Shown: in pieces, positions 55,850 through 64,000 of the stretch | How positions within the stretch are numbered: position 1 is the stretch's first letter | Layout: the number at the start of each line of letters is the position of its first letter | Assembly: GCA_963732845.1 (NCBI GenBank) | Contig: CAVTBE010000005.1 | Coordinates: forward strand, 310,001-374,000 | Source of the DNA: CAVSRC01 sp963732845 | GTDB lineage: Bacteria > Pseudomonadota > Alphaproteobacteria > Rhizobiales > Kaistiaceae | DNA: 64,000 bases | Reading direction: 5' to 3' | The notes under the pieces: model-generated | The model's input: only the letters and a program-made list of their open reading frames with translations | Database searches by the model: none | Told to the model about the DNA's origin: nothing | Program-made: the position numbers and the translations under genes

Positions 55850-56710
55850 ATGGTCGCTGCATTCCTGATCATGCTGCGCGAGGGGCTGGAAGCCGCCCTC
55901 ATCACCGGCATCATCGCAACCTATCTGGCGCAGACGGGACGCTCAGGCTGGCTGCCGGCGGTCTGGATCGGCGTGTTCCTCGCCATCGCCCTGTCGCTGT
56001 TCGTCGGCGCCGGGCTGCAACTCGCCAGCGCTTCCTTCCCGCAGAAGGCCCAAGAGCTTTTCGAGGGGGCGGTCAGGGCCATCGCCGTGGTGGTGCTGGT
56101 GTGGATGGTCTTCTGGATGCGGCGGGCGGCGCGCTCGATCAAGTCTGAGCTGCACGGTTCCATCGACGCCGCCCTTTCCACCGCATCGGGCCAGGGCTGG
56201 GCGCTTACGGCCATGGTCTTCTTCGCGGTGGCGCGCGAGGGACTGGAATCGGTCTTCTTCCTGCTGGCGATCTTCCAGCAAAGCTCGGGCCCGGCGGTGC
56301 CGGCCGCGGCTTTTGCCGGCATCCTGGTCGCCGCTGCCGCGGGTTATGCGATCTATGTCGGCGGCGCACGGCTCAATCTCCGTGTCTTCTTCCGCTGGAC
56401 AGGCGCGTTCATCCTGTTCGTCGCGGCGGGCCTGCTGTCGGGCGTTCTCGCCAATCTGCACGAAGCCGGCCTGTGGAATGCGCTGCAGACGCACGCCTAT
56501 GACCTGAGCGCCATCCTGCCGGAGTCCGGTCCGCTCGGCACCGTGCTTGGCGGCATCTTCAACTATGAGGAGGCACCGACCGTCGGACAGGCGATCGTCT
56601 ATCTCGCCTTCCTCGCCGTTACCTTCTTCTTCTTCCTGCGCCCCGCGCCGGCTCCCCGTCCTGCCTTGCAGGCCGCCGAACTGCCCCGAGACGCAGATGT
56701 CCGCTCCTGA
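55850..56710 (+). CDS. efeU: FTR1 family iron permease
   Basis: The 286-residue membrane protein has seven TM helices and two REGLE motifs, REGLEAAL (residues 10-17) and REGLESVF (about 130), which bind iron in the FTR1/EfeU family. It is the inner-membrane channel of the EfeUOB iron importer. The frame extends upstream to 55613, but that leader has no family similarity, and AAGGA lies 10 bases before ATG 55850. It overlaps efeO by 14 bases. Confidence 0.92.
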   Translation: MVAAFLIMLREGLEAALITGIIATYLAQTGRSGWLPAVWIGVFLAIALSLFVGAGLQLASASFPQKAQELFEGAVRAIAVVVLVWMVFWMRRAARSIKSELHGSIDAALSTASGQGWALTAMVFFAVAREGLESVFFLLAIFQQSSGPAVPAAAFAGILVAAAAGYAIYVGGARLNLRVFFRWTGAFILFVAAGLLSGVLANLHEAGLWNALQTHAYDLSAILPESGPLGTVLGGIFNYEEAPTVGQAIVYLAFLAVTFFFFLRPAPAPRPALQAAELPRDADVRS

Positions 56711-57872
56711 CGCGGCATCGACCGGTGGCGCGCTGCGCTTCGCGGTGCCGGCCGCGGCCGCGCTGGCATTGGCCGGGGGCGTTGCCTTCTACGCCACCAG
56801 CCAGATGCGTGGGGTCGCGAGCCGTCCCGGCGCCCATGCCATCGCGGTCACCGCCGAGGCGTGCGAGCCGAACGAGCTGACGGTGCCGGCGGGCAGGCGC
56901 AGCTTCGAGATCCACAACCGCTCCGAATGGCCGGTCGAATGGGAAATCCTTGACGGGGTGATGGTGGTGGCCGAGCGCGAGAACATCGCGCCGGGGCTGA
57001 AGTCGGTGGTCGACGCGCGCCTACGGCCCGGCGACTACGAAATCACCTGCGGCCTGCTGTCCAATCCGCGCGGGCGTCTGCACGTCACCGCCGAAGGCGC
57101 CGGCGGCGCGGCCGGCAAGACGCCGGACATCCGCGCCTTCATCGGCGCGCTGTCGGAATACAAGGTCTATCTGGTCCTTGAGAGCGCCGCGATGGTGAGC
57201 GCGGCTGATGGTCTGGCCGCGGCGATCCATGCCGGCGATCTCGACCAGGCGCGGGCGCTCTACGCGGCGGCCCGCCTCCCCTACAAGCGCATCGAGCCCA
57301 CCGCCTACCGCTTCGCCGATCTCGCCAATGCCATCAATCCGGTGGCGGACTATCTTGCCGGGCGCGAGACCGATCCCGGCTTCACCGGCTATCACCGCAT
57401 CGCATATGCGCTCTTCGGCAAGGGCGACGCCGCGGACCTTCCGGCGGTGGCGGACAGGCTGGTCGCCGACCTGAAGGCACTGAAGGACCGCCTCGGCACG
57501 CTCAAGCTTCAGCCGGCGGACCTTGCGGGAAGCGCGGCCTGGATGGCCGAGCAGCTGGCCGAGGGGCGGATCACGCAAGGCGAGGACCGCTATGCCGGCA
57601 CCGACCTTGGCGACATCGACGCCAATCTCGCCGGCATCGCCAAGCTCGTCGGCCTGCTCAGGCCGGTGGCAAAGGGCGCCGCGCCGGATGCCATGGCCGA
57701 CGTCGACGCAAAGCTCGCCGCCGCAACGAAGGTGCTCGACGCGCTCAAGCCGGGCGACGCCTGGCCCGCCTACGACACCATCACCGCCGACCAGCGCAAG
57801 GCGCTCGCCGATGCCTTCAAGGCACTGGCGCAATCACTCGACGCCATCAACGGCGCCATCGGCATCGCCTGA
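56697..57872 (+). CDS. efeO: EfeO: cupredoxin plus imelysin-type M75 domain
   Basis: The 391-residue periplasmic protein has an N-terminal membrane anchor or signal (about 14-35), a cupredoxin-like domain with EACEPNEL and YEITCGLLSNP, and a C-terminal M75/imelysin-like domain (about 145-390). It would pass iron to EfeU. The usual M75 motif HxxE reads HRIA in GYHRIAYALF, so one expected iron-binding Glu is missing here. The downstream efeM-like gene keeps it (HRLE). Confidence 0.88.
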   Translation: MSAPDAASTGGALRFAVPAAAALALAGGVAFYATSQMRGVASRPGAHAIAVTAEACEPNELTVPAGRRSFEIHNRSEWPVEWEILDGVMVVAERENIAPGLKSVVDARLRPGDYEITCGLLSNPRGRLHVTAEGAGGAAGKTPDIRAFIGALSEYKVYLVLESAAMVSAADGLAAAIHAGDLDQARALYAAARLPYKRIEPTAYRFADLANAINPVADYLAGRETDPGFTGYHRIAYALFGKGDAADLPAVADRLVADLKALKDRLGTLKLQPADLAGSAAWMAEQLAEGRITQGEDRYAGTDLGDIDANLAGIAKLVGLLRPVAKGAAPDAMADVDAKLAAATKVLDALKPGDAWPAYDTITADQRKALADAFKALAQSLDAINGAIGIA

Positions 57873-57902
57873 TACATGACCGGGGGATCCGGGAAGACTG
57901 CC

Positions 57903-59216
57903 ATGTCCAAGCTCACCACCAATCGCCGCAACCTGCTGTTCGGCATGGGCGCCGCCGCTGGCAGCACCCTGGCCGGTACGCTCTCGCCTGCCTATGCCGC
58001 CGAAGCAGCCAACGCCGCCGGCGGCGCCCAGGCCGCCGATGCGCCGCCGCCGGGCGTGAATGCCGCCGAACACCCGCCCTTCTACGGCTTGCATCAGGCC
58101 GGCGTGGTGACGCCCCGCCCGGCAAACGGCATGGTGGCGGCGTTCAACGCGGTGGTGCGCAGCCCGGCGGACCTGGAGGCGCTGCTCCGCCGCCTGACCG
58201 AGCGCATCGTCTTTCTGACCCAGGGCGGTCAGCCGCCGGAACTCGACCCGAAGCTGCCGCCGGCCGATTCCGGCATCCTCGGGCCGGTGGTGGCGCCCGA
58301 CGACCTGACCGTCACCGTATCGCTCGGCGCCTCGCTGTTCGCGGACCGGCCGTGGCTCAAGCCGCACACGCCGCGTCAGCTTCAGCGCATGGCGCAGTTC
58401 TCCAACGACGCACTCGATCCGGCGCTCTGCCACGGCGACATCGCGCTGCAGATCTGCGCCAACACGCAGGACACCGTCATCCACGCGCTGCGCGACATCG
58501 TGAAGACCCTGTCGGCGTTCCTCGTGCTGCGCTGGCTGCAGGACGGCAACGTGCCGGCGGTGACGGCGCCCAATCTCGACGGCACCCGGCAGAGCGCGCG
58601 CAATTTCCTCGGCTTCCGCGACGGCTCGGCCAATCCCGATTCGAACGACCAGCGGCAAATGGACGGCGTCGTCTGGGTCGGGACGACAAGCGGCGAGCCG
58701 GACTGGGCGGTCGGCGGCAGCTATCAGGCGGTGCGCATCATCCGCAATTTTGTCGAGCGCTGGGACCGCACGCCACTGCAGGAACAGCAGCACATCATCG
58801 GGCGCAAGAAGGTAAGCGGCGCGCCGCTCGACGGCACGCGCGAGCACGACGTGCCTGTCTATGCCAGCGATCCGCACGGCAAGGCGACGCCGCTCACCGC
58901 GCATATCCGGCTGGCCAATCCGCGCAGGGCCGCGACGCAGGAGAACCTGATCCTGCGGCGGCCGTTCAACTATTCCAACGGCGTCACCAGGAACGGCCAG
59001 ATCGATCAGGGACTGCTGTTCATCGCCTATCAGGCGGACCTGGCGAAGGGCTTCATCGCGGTGCAGGAGCGCCTCAACGGCGAGCCGCTCGAGGAATACA
59101 TCAAGCCGGTCGGCGGCGGCTATTTCTTCGTTCTTCCCGGCGTCCGTGAGCCAGGCGGCTATCTCGGCCAGGGCCTGGTCGCAGCCGTGGCGTCCACCGA
59201 CACAAACCATCCCTAA
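57903..59216 (+). CDS. efeB: EfeB: Tat-exported DyP-type peroxidase
   Basis: The 437-residue haem peroxidase is exported by the Tat pathway; the twin-arginine motif is TNRRNLLFG. The DyP signature GFRDGSAN (GxxDG catalytic Asp) and a later conserved VRIIRNFVERWDRTP are present, as is FIAYQADLAKGF. EfeB oxidises ferrous iron or handles haem for EfeUO. ATG 57876 would add 9 residues ahead of the Tat motif; 57903 fits the family better. Confidence 0.92.
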   Translation: MSKLTTNRRNLLFGMGAAAGSTLAGTLSPAYAAEAANAAGGAQAADAPPPGVNAAEHPPFYGLHQAGVVTPRPANGMVAAFNAVVRSPADLEALLRRLTERIVFLTQGGQPPELDPKLPPADSGILGPVVAPDDLTVTVSLGASLFADRPWLKPHTPRQLQRMAQFSNDALDPALCHGDIALQICANTQDTVIHALRDIVKTLSAFLVLRWLQDGNVPAVTAPNLDGTRQSARNFLGFRDGSANPDSNDQRQMDGVVWVGTTSGEPDWAVGGSYQAVRIIRNFVERWDRTPLQEQQHIIGRKKVSGAPLDGTREHDVPVYASDPHGKATPLTAHIRLANPRRAATQENLILRRPFNYSNGVTRNGQIDQGLLFIAYQADLAKGFIAVQERLNGEPLEEYIKPVGGGYFFVLPGVREPGGYLGQGLVAAVASTDTNHP

Positions 59217-59239
59217 AGGCGACAACGGAGACCTTTCCC

Positions 59240-60061
59240 ATGAAGCTTGCACCTCTGCTCGCGGCAGGAACGCTCTTGGTGCTCAGCGCACCGATGGCCG
59301 CCTCCGCGTCTACCGTTGCAACGCTCGACCTCGTCGAGCCGATCGCCAATTACAAGCTCTACGTCGCCGAACACACGGCCAAACTCGTCAACGACACCGG
59401 GAAGTTCGTCGACGCCATCAAGGCAGGCGACGTGGAGAAGGCCAAGGCGCTCTATGCCCCGACACGCATGAGCTATGAGCGGGTCGAGCCGATCGCGGAG
59501 CTGTTCAGCGATCTCGACGTGTCGATCGACGCACGCGTCGACGACTACGAGAAGGGCGAGAAGGATCCCGCCTTCACCGGCTTCCACCGCCTCGAATACG
59601 GCCTGTGGGAGACGGGCAGCACCGAGGGGCTGCACGATTACGCCGACAAGCTGCTCGCCGACGTCACCGACCTCAACCAGCGCATTGCCGATCTCACCTT
59701 CCCGCCGGAAATCGTTGTCGGCGGTGCGGCGGCGCTGATGGAAGAAGTGGCGGCGACCAAGATCTCCGGCGAGGAGGACCGCTACAGCCACACGGACCTG
59801 TGGGACTTCAAGGCGAACTTCGACGGCTCGCGCAAGATCTTCGAGCTGGTCAAGCCGCTGCTCACCGAGGACGACGCCTTCGTCGCCAAGGTCACCGACA
59901 ATTTCCAGACGGTCGACGAGACGCTCGCCAAGTACAAGGCGGGCGACGGCTACGAGACCTATGACAAGCTGACCGACGCCGACCGCACGGTGCTCGCCGC
60001 CGCGGTCAACACGCTGGCCGAGGACCTCTCGACCCTGCGCGGCAAGCTCGGGCTGGACTGA
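59240..60061 (+). CDS. efeM: EfeM-like M75/imelysin domain iron-binding protein
   Basis: The 273-residue periplasmic protein has a signal peptide (PLLAAGTLLVLSAPMAASA) and a single M75 domain without a cupredoxin. The HxxE motif is intact: FTGFHRLEYGLWE. Conserved ARMSYERVEPIAELFSDLD-like text (here TRMSYERVEPIAE) and SGEEDRYSHTDLWDFKAN are present. It follows efeB by 23 bases. With EfeO it gives the operon two M75 proteins, one with and one without the canonical Glu. Confidence 0.9.
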   Translation: MKLAPLLAAGTLLVLSAPMAASASTVATLDLVEPIANYKLYVAEHTAKLVNDTGKFVDAIKAGDVEKAKALYAPTRMSYERVEPIAELFSDLDVSIDARVDDYEKGEKDPAFTGFHRLEYGLWETGSTEGLHDYADKLLADVTDLNQRIADLTFPPEIVVGGAAALMEEVAATKISGEEDRYSHTDLWDFKANFDGSRKIFELVKPLLTEDDAFVAKVTDNFQTVDETLAKYKAGDGYETYDKLTDADRTVLAAAVNTLAEDLSTLRGKLGLD

Positions 60062-60224
60062 CACGTCTGGCGGACCGTCACCTCCCTCCCCCCTTGCGGG
60101 GGACGGTACGAATCCGCAGATGCCCTGCCTGCCCTGAACAATAGGCGTCTCATTCCGGCACGTTTCCAGCGGCACAAGACTTGAATTGCCCCTATCCCGA
60201 TTCCAGATTCGGGAGTTCTCGGGC

Positions 60225-61580
60225 ATGAATCGACGCAAGTTCCTGGTCGGCGCGGTGGGCGCCATGGTCGCCGCACCCGCTGCCGCCGCCACCGACCCCG
60301 CCGGGCCGGTGCTGCGTGGCACCCTCAACGCCGCCGAGCTTGGCCTGGCAACGCAGAAGGCCGAGGATCAGAGCCGCGTCCTCCAGCGGCTGATCGAGAC
60401 CGCGTCCAAGGAAGACCGCCAGATCTTCCTGCCGCCCGGCACCTACATGATCTCCAACCTGCGCCTGCCGCCGCGGGTGCGCCTGTCGGGCGTCGCTGGC
60501 GCGACGAAGCTGGTCTTCGCCGGCGGTGACAGCATGATCACGGCAACGCGCGCCGAGCTGGTATCGCTCTCCGGCCTCACCATCGACGGTGCCGGCCTGC
60601 CGATGGCCGAGTATGCGGCGGGGCTGGTGCATCTGGCCGAATGTAATGGCGTGGCGATCGAGGATTGCGTCATCACCGGCAGCGCCGGCAACGGCCTGGC
60701 GCTCGACCGATCGGCCGGGCGCATCGGGCGCACGACGATCACCGGCGCGGCGGGCGCCGGCATCCGCGCTATCGAATCGACCGGCTTGGCGATCACCGAC
60801 AACATCGTTACGGATTGCGGCAATGGCGGCATCCTGGTGTGGCGGTGGACGGCCGGCGAGGACGGCACCATGGTCAGCGGCAACCGGGTCGAGCGGATTT
60901 CCGCCAAGGCCGGCGGCACCGGCGAGAACGGCAACGGCATCAACGTGTTCCGCGCCCATGGCGTGATCGTCGCCAGCAACCGGATCACCGACTGCGCCTT
61001 CACCGCGGTGCGCGCCAATTCGGCCGACAACGTGCAGATCACCGGCAACAGCTGCCTGCGCTCGGGCGAGGTCGCCATCTATTCGGAATTCGGCTTTGCC
61101 GGCGCGCTGATCGCCAACAACATCGTCGCCGGGGCGGCGAGCGGCATCAGCGTCACCAACTTCGACAGCGGCGGCCATATCGGCGTGGTATCGGGCAACA
61201 TCCTGCGCGACATCACCGGCAAGGGCCCCTACCCCTCCGGCGGCCCGACCTTCGGCGTCGGCATCGGGGTGGAAGCCGACGTGGCGGCGAGCGGCAATGT
61301 CATCGACGGCGCCGGGCTCTGCGGCATGCAGCTCGGCTGGGGCCCGTATCTGCGCGACGTGGCGGCGACCGGCAATGTCATCCGCCGCGCGCCGATGGGC
61401 ATCGCCGTCAGCGTGGTGGACGGCGCCGGCTCGGCGGTGATCAGCGACAACCTGATCTCGGGTGCCGACAAGGGCGCGGTGGTCGGCATGCACTGGGACA
61501 AGGCGGCGACCGGCGACCTCGCGCTCAACGGCGCCGAGGCCTATCCGCAGCTTCTGGTCGAGCGCAATCGGATCAGCTAG
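60225..61580 (+). CDS. TIGR03808-type Tat-exported repetitive protein
   Basis: The 451-residue protein starts with a twin-arginine signal (MNRRKFLVGAVGAMVAAPAAAA) and consists of right-handed parallel beta-helix repeats (GNRVERISAK, SNRITDCAF, GNSCLRSGE and similar). This matches the TAT-translocated repetitive proteins of Hyphomicrobiales. Pectate-lyase-like folds suggest carbohydrate contact, but no catalytic site is clear. The preceding 160 bp contain another CCCCCCTTGCGGGGG repeat. Confidence 0.82.
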   Translation: MNRRKFLVGAVGAMVAAPAAAATDPAGPVLRGTLNAAELGLATQKAEDQSRVLQRLIETASKEDRQIFLPPGTYMISNLRLPPRVRLSGVAGATKLVFAGGDSMITATRAELVSLSGLTIDGAGLPMAEYAAGLVHLAECNGVAIEDCVITGSAGNGLALDRSAGRIGRTTITGAAGAGIRAIESTGLAITDNIVTDCGNGGILVWRWTAGEDGTMVSGNRVERISAKAGGTGENGNGINVFRAHGVIVASNRITDCAFTAVRANSADNVQITGNSCLRSGEVAIYSEFGFAGALIANNIVAGAASGISVTNFDSGGHIGVVSGNILRDITGKGPYPSGGPTFGVGIGVEADVAASGNVIDGAGLCGMQLGWGPYLRDVAATGNVIRRAPMGIAVSVVDGAGSAVISDNLISGADKGAVVGMHWDKAATGDLALNGAEAYPQLLVERNRIS

Positions 61581-61593
61581 TTAGCGGCTTTTC

Positions 61594-62611
61594 CTAGCGA
61601 AGCGATTCAACCAGCCCGGCGACAGGCCGCACGGTGCCGACCTCAACGCCGCGGCGGCTGAGGATGGGCGGCGACAGGCGCGGCGCCAGCCGCCCGCGTT
61701 CCGCCGGGCTCATCGACACGAAAGCGTCGATCACCGCGGCCATCATGGTCTCCGAGGCGCGCGTTGCCCCGTCGTCGCATTTCAGCGCAACGCCGAGGCC
61801 GAGTTCCGGGAAGGCGCCACAGAAGACGCCCTCGGCGCCGGTCTTGACGAAGACGCGGCCAGGCAAGGCCGCCATGACATCGGTGCAGAAGCGCTCCGTG
61901 CCGGCGACCATGTAGGGCTCCGCCATACAGGCTTCGCGGAGCCGACGCGCGGCGTCGGCGCGCTTGGGCGATAGCCCCGTGCCGGTGATGAAGCGGGCGA
62001 AGGCGAAGGCCAGCCGGTCGAGCGGGATGGCATGGGTGGGGATCGAGCAGCCGTCGACGCCGCGCACCTCCGGCCCAAGGCTGACGCCGGTCATGTCTGC
62101 CAGCGCCGCCGTGATCTCCTGCTGGGCGGGATGGTCGGGCAGGACGTAGCCCTTCGGGTCGAAGCCGCGATGGCAGGCGAGGCAGATGAAGCCGGCATGT
62201 TTGCCGGAGCAGTTGTTGTGGAGCTGGCCAGGCGCCAGGCCGGCGCGGACAAGCGTTTCGGCGGCGGCGTGCGACGACGGGATCTGGACACCGCATTCGA
62301 GATCGGCTTCGCCCCGCCCCGCCTTGGCGAGCATCGCGGCGGCCGTCGCCACATGGCGCGGCTCACCGTTGTGGGAGGAGCAGGCAAGCGCCAGCTCGGC
62401 ATTGCCGAAACCGTAGCGGTCGGCGGCACCGCTCTCGACCAGCGGCAGCGCCTGCAGCGCCTTGACCGCCGAGCGCGGAAAGACGCGCTGGCCGATATCG
62501 CCGATGGCCGCCCGCGTCTTGCCGGTGGCATCGACCACGGCGATGGCGCCGCGATGGACGCTCTCGACAAGCGGGCCGCGGGTGACTTCGATCAGGAATG
62601 GGATTGCTCAT
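61594..62611 (-). CDS. Asparaginase (AnsA, PF06089 type), apparent 5' frameshift
   Basis: The protein belongs to the Rhizobium etli-type asparaginase family: FPRSAVKALQALPLVESGAADRYG, HNNCSGKHAGFICLACHRG, GVDGCSIPTHAIPLDRLAFAFA and FVKTGAEGVFCGA are diagnostic. The enzyme hydrolyses L-asparagine. The open frame starts only at GTG 62538, about 24 residues late. ATG 62611, 11 bases after the stop of the upstream gene, begins MSNPI, and the family-like LIEVTRGPLVESVHRG follows in the right frame if one G of the GG at 62595-62596 is dropped. Confidence 0.85.
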
Positions 62612-62621
62612 GGGTCGGCTT

Positions 62622-63326
62622 CTACCAAATTCCCGGGACCAGCCGAAAGGGCGTGGTTCGCGCGTAGTCCGCATATCCCGCCAGTTCTTGCTTTAGCGTG
62701 CGATCCTCAAGCGCCGTGCGCCAGACGAACAGAACCACGATGAGGACCATCGGCAGCAGGGCCCAGGCGGAGCCGAGGACGAGCGCCACGGCGGGCAGGC
62801 CGACAATCGTGCCGACATAGATCGGATGGCGGACGGTGCGATAGGGACCGTCGGTCACCACGGCATGACCCCGGTCGCTCTGGATGCGGACGGTGCCCTC
62901 GGCGTGCCGGTTCACGATCAGCGACCACGTCGTCAGCGCCGAACCGACGAGGAACAGCACGACGCCTGGCCAGACAGTCCACACCGGCAGCGGCGCCCAT
63001 GCAAAGCGCACCGCATCGAGGCCGGCGAGCAGCGGATAGCTCACCATCAGGGGTATGAAGAAGAGATAGAATATCCTGTCGAAGCCCTTGGTATCCTTGC
63101 GCATTCCCCGGGAACGCGCCGCCAGCAGGCCGGGATTGGCGCGGTCGACGATGGTGACGCCGACCAGCGTCACCGCGACGAAGAGGACGAGGTAGGACCA
63201 GCCGCGCGGCCAGTCGAGACGGCCGGCGCCGACGAAGGCGATGGCCGGATAGATGGCCGAACCAACTGTCGTTCTGAGGAATCGAAAGCCGCCGAGGGGA
63301 GCCGCGGCGCGCTGGATGTTGCTCAT
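62622..63326 (-). CDS. ICMT-like methyltransferase family membrane protein
   Basis: The 234-residue membrane protein has about five TM helices and the C-terminal ICMT/PEMT-like motif TDGPYRTVRHPIYVGTIVG, which binds S-adenosylmethionine in isoprenylcysteine methyltransferase relatives. A conserved region YADYARTTPFRLVPGIW ends it. Prenylated proteins are not expected in bacteria, so the substrate is unknown. It overlaps the upstream aminotransferase gene by 4 bases and is 10 bases before the asparaginase ATG. Confidence 0.85.
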   Translation of the reverse strand: MSNIQRAAAPLGGFRFLRTTVGSAIYPAIAFVGAGRLDWPRGWSYLVLFVAVTLVGVTIVDRANPGLLAARSRGMRKDTKGFDRIFYLFFIPLMVSYPLLAGLDAVRFAWAPLPVWTVWPGVVLFLVGSALTTWSLIVNRHAEGTVRIQSDRGHAVVTDGPYRTVRHPIYVGTIVGLPAVALVLGSAWALLPMVLIVVLFVWRTALEDRTLKQELAGYADYARTTPFRLVPGIW

Positions 63327-64000
63327 GCGGCGGTTTTACGCCCGCCGAGCCAGGCAGCAAGACGCGCGAGTGCCGCATCGAGCACCTCGTCGCGCTTGGA
63401 AAAGCAGAAGCGGACGAAATGGCTTGGGGCCTCGGCATCGTAGAAGGCCGACATGGGCACGGCGGCGACGCCGGCCTCCACTGTCATGCGCTTGCACAGA
63501 TCCGCGTCGTCCGCGTTGAAGCGGAGCGGCGCGACATCGGCGGTGATGAAATAGGTACCGGCGCAGGGCGCGACCTCGAAGCCAAGCGCGGCGATGCCGG
63601 CGGCGAAGCGGTGACGCTTCTTCTCCAGCTCCCCGGCCAGACTGGCGTAGTAGTCGTCGCCCTTGGCGAGCCCGAAGGCCACCGCCTTCTGCAGGTTCGG
63701 CGGCGTGGTGAAGGTGGTGAACTGATGCGCCTTGGTGATCGGCTCGAGCAGGTGCGGCGGCGCGGTGACGTAGCCGACCTTCCAGCCGGTGAGCGAGAAG
63801 GTCTTGCCGGCCGAGCCGATGCGCACCGAGCGCTCGCGCATGCCCGGCAGCGTTATCAGCGGAACGTGCTTTCGGCCGTCGAAAAGGATGTGCTCATAGA
63901 CCTCGTCGCAGATGGCGACGGCATCGTGGGCGACGCACAGCTCGGCGATCAGCGACAGCTCTTCGCGGGTAAAGACCTTGGCCGCCGGGTTCATCGGATT
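63323..64000 (-). CDS. PLP-dependent aminotransferase (class I/II), partial
   Basis: The C-terminal part (at least 225 residues) of a fold-type I aminotransferase is visible; the N-terminus lies beyond the right edge. It contains NPMNPAAKVF, CDEVYEHILFDG (PLP-contacting Asp and Tyr), GSAGKTFSLTGWKVGY (Schiff-base Lys) and the final VRFCFSKRDEVLDAALARL (substrate Arg). The layout is like kynurenine or methionine aminotransferases. Internal ATG 63994 is not the start. It overlaps the next gene by 4 bases. Confidence 0.9.
   Translation of the reverse strand, partial: NPMNPAAKVFTREELSLIAELCVAHDAVAICDEVYEHILFDGRKHVPLITLPGMRERSVRIGSAGKTFSLTGWKVGYVTAPPHLLEPITKAHQFTTFTTPPNLQKAVAFGLAKGDDYYASLAGELEKKRHRFAAGIAALGFEVAPCAGTYFITADVAPLRFNADDADLCKRMTVEAGVAAVPMSAFYDAEAPSHFVRFCFSKRDEVLDAALARLAAWLGGRKTAA

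Noticed and set aside
1..64000. tRNA, rRNA, CRISPR or riboswitch
   Set aside because: I saw no convincing cloverleaf with tRNA consensus, no regular spacer-repeat array and no known riboswitch core; the 55460 structure lacks tRNA-like invariant bases.

Overview
The window looks like the chromosome of an alphaproteobacterium of the order Hyphomicrobiales (Rhizobiales). It is GC-rich. It carries a MucR/Ros zinc-finger regulator, a DnaA-like HTH protein next to a DUF6456 gene, DUF1491, DUF2336, DUF3422 and DUF5330 proteins, a TIGR03808-type Tat-exported repeat protein, and intergenic palindromes of a kind common in that order. The genus cannot be named from sequence reading alone.

Layout. 0.7-16.5 kb is core material: a DUF2202 protein, DUF3422, YcgN, a complete four-gene osmoprotectant ABC transporter, an L,D-transpeptidase, a class A penicillin-binding protein with an apparent 5' frameshift, DUF1214/DUF1254-like exported proteins, and a run of small alphaproteobacterial genes ending in sufE, DUF6456 and a DnaA-like HTH gene. 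16.5-21.3 kb is an insertion-sequence block: two IS1595-type elements with about 36-bp terminal inverted repeats lie end to end. The first carries passenger genes. The second contains an IS21 remnant that itself contains an IS5-type element. All three element junctions carry the same AATTAATT core. 21.4-22.3 kb returns to core genes (a small hypothetical and mucR).

22.6-29.9 kb is a ten-gene minus-strand operon for a Mrp-like multisubunit cation/proton antiporter. It has E, F, G, DUF4040, B, C, three D-type subunits and a small membrane protein, but no full-length MrpA. Oligopeptidase B (opdB) follows at 30.2-32.3 kb. The region 32.3-42.8 kb is accessory and is punctuated by four partial copies of the opdB 3' end. 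These mark off a LuxR-type regulator with two small secreted proteins, a low-GC patch with CsbD-like and other small genes, and two large c-di-GMP (GGDEF-EAL) proteins.

42.9-64.0 kb is again mostly core: an MBL-fold hydrolase, a CPA2 antiporter, superoxide dismutase, a HerA-like ATPase, a c556-type cytochrome, an M20 dipeptidase, a LuxR regulator, both subunits of methylmalonyl-CoA mutase, an efeU-efeO-efeB-efeM iron-uptake operon behind a possible iron-control element, a Tat repeat protein, an asparaginase with an apparent 5' frameshift, an ICMT-like methyltransferase, and the C-terminal part of a PLP aminotransferase that runs off the right edge.

The two most unusual structures are the repeated opdB tail, which looks like a recurrent insertion point for gene cassettes, and the nested IS stack. 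No tRNA, rRNA or CRISPR array was recognised.
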